13,865 nt of DNA from positions 1 to 13,865 of the forward strand of contig DBQI01000036.1 of NCBI GenBank assembly GCA_002305165.1, in the 5' to 3' direction. A model generated the notes under the pieces. That model saw nothing but the letters and a program-made list of their open reading frames with translations, was not told where the DNA came from and did no database searches. Position 1 is the first letter of the stretch, and every line of letters begins with the position of its first letter. Positions 13,743-13,865 of this stretch are shown here, one piece after another. The DNA comes from Armatimonadetes bacterium UBA1398. GTDB taxonomy: Bacteria; Armatimonadota; Zipacnadia; UBA1398. Position numbers and translations under genes: made by a program.

Positions 13743-13865
13743 CAGGGTCTTTTCATTGTTTTGCATATAGCAAAAAGGAAGTGCGGGGTGTTCTTTCGAA
13801 GCTGAGTGCATGGTAGAAACACAGCGCGTTGGAGAGAGTCTGCTGGAGGCGCTTAGGTCAGTTCC
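13743..13865 (+). mobile_element. Left end of a probable ISAs1-family insertion sequence
   Basis: Composition changes sharply from GC-rich to AT-rich at CAGGGTCTTTTCATTG. Elements of the ISAs1 family characteristically begin with CAGGG, and a transposase-like start follows 67 bases later. An inverted repeat TTTTGC/GCAAAA (13759-13764 and 13770-13775) lies where a promoter or transposase-binding site would be expected. The element runs out of the window, so the other end and target duplication cannot be seen. Confidence 0.42.
13810..13865 (+). CDS. Transposase, N-terminal fragment (ISAs1-like), cut by window end
   Basis: An ATG at 13810 opens a frame that stays open to the end of the window and reads MVETQRVGESLLEALRSVP. 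The run SLLEALRSVP is what precedes the conserved DPR in ISAs1/H-repeat transposases. Eighteen complete codons are too few for certainty. There is no strong ribosome binding site. Confidence 0.4.
   Translation, partial: MVETQRVGESLLEALRSV

Noticed and set aside
13701..13749. Intrinsic terminator from GACCC/GGGTC pairing followed by TTTT
   Set aside because: The stem is only five pairs with a loop containing nine C. The right arm coincides with the proposed IS end, which explains the bases better.
1..13865. CRISPR array, tRNA or rRNA genes
   Set aside because: No regularly spaced repeats and no cloverleaf or rRNA-like segments were seen on either strand.

Overview
This is a GC-rich window from a diderm (Gram-negative-type) bacterium. 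The evidence is an outer-membrane Wza-type polysaccharide exporter with a signal peptide, a lipobox lipoprotein, a strong preference for C/G-ending codons, and several GTG/TTG (probably also CTG) starts. I cannot assign a phylum from sequence alone. All convincing genes lie on the + strand and form most of an exopolysaccharide or capsule locus of the Wzx/Wzy type. The locus is flanked and partly damaged by insertion-sequence debris.

Layout. Positions 40-2025 encode a six-SLBB polysaccharide export protein. Positions 2083-4128 encode a Wzz-like chain-length regulator fused to a BY-kinase-like domain whose ATP-binding motifs are degenerate. A 218-base gap with two strong hairpins follows. Positions 4347-5747 encode a lipoprotein with a six-bladed NHL-type propeller. 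A promoter-like sequence at 5772-5800 then leads into a 57-residue peptide at 5851-6024, whose N-terminal half resembles the leader motif of the lasso-leader RiPP precursor family. Next come a Wzx-type flippase (6065-7816), an F420-hydrogenase/dehydrogenase beta-subunit-like iron-sulfur protein (7820-9262) and, overlapping it by 8 bases, a polysaccharide pyruvyl transferase (9255-10532). Two tandem paralogous family-4 type glycosyltransferases close the locus. The first (10699 to about 11675) is broken: it has a one-base frameshift, and its C-terminus is replaced by the C-terminal part of an IS21-family IstB protein plus IS21-like end repeats. The second (12034-13167) is intact. A hairpin terminator candidate lies at 13331-13365. 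About 375 bases of apparently non-coding DNA follow, and then what looks like the left end of an ISAs1-family element (from 13743), with the first codons of its transposase running off the window.

How the parts would work together. Glycosyltransferases build a lipid-linked repeat unit, and the pyruvyl transferase decorates it, with the iron-sulfur protein as a frequent but functionally unclear partner. Wzx flips the unit across the inner membrane, the Wzz-like protein governs chain length, and the SLBB exporter carries the polymer through the outer membrane. The initiating phosphoglycosyl transferase and the Wzy polymerase are not in the window and must lie elsewhere. The NHL lipoprotein and the small leader-like peptide are the two components with no standard role in such a locus.

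Most interesting points: the RiPP-leader-like peptide inside a polysaccharide locus with no maturation enzymes in view; the Wzz/BY-kinase protein that has lost the Walker A lysine, the second Walker A' aspartate and any tyrosine tail; and the glycosyltransferase-IstB junction.
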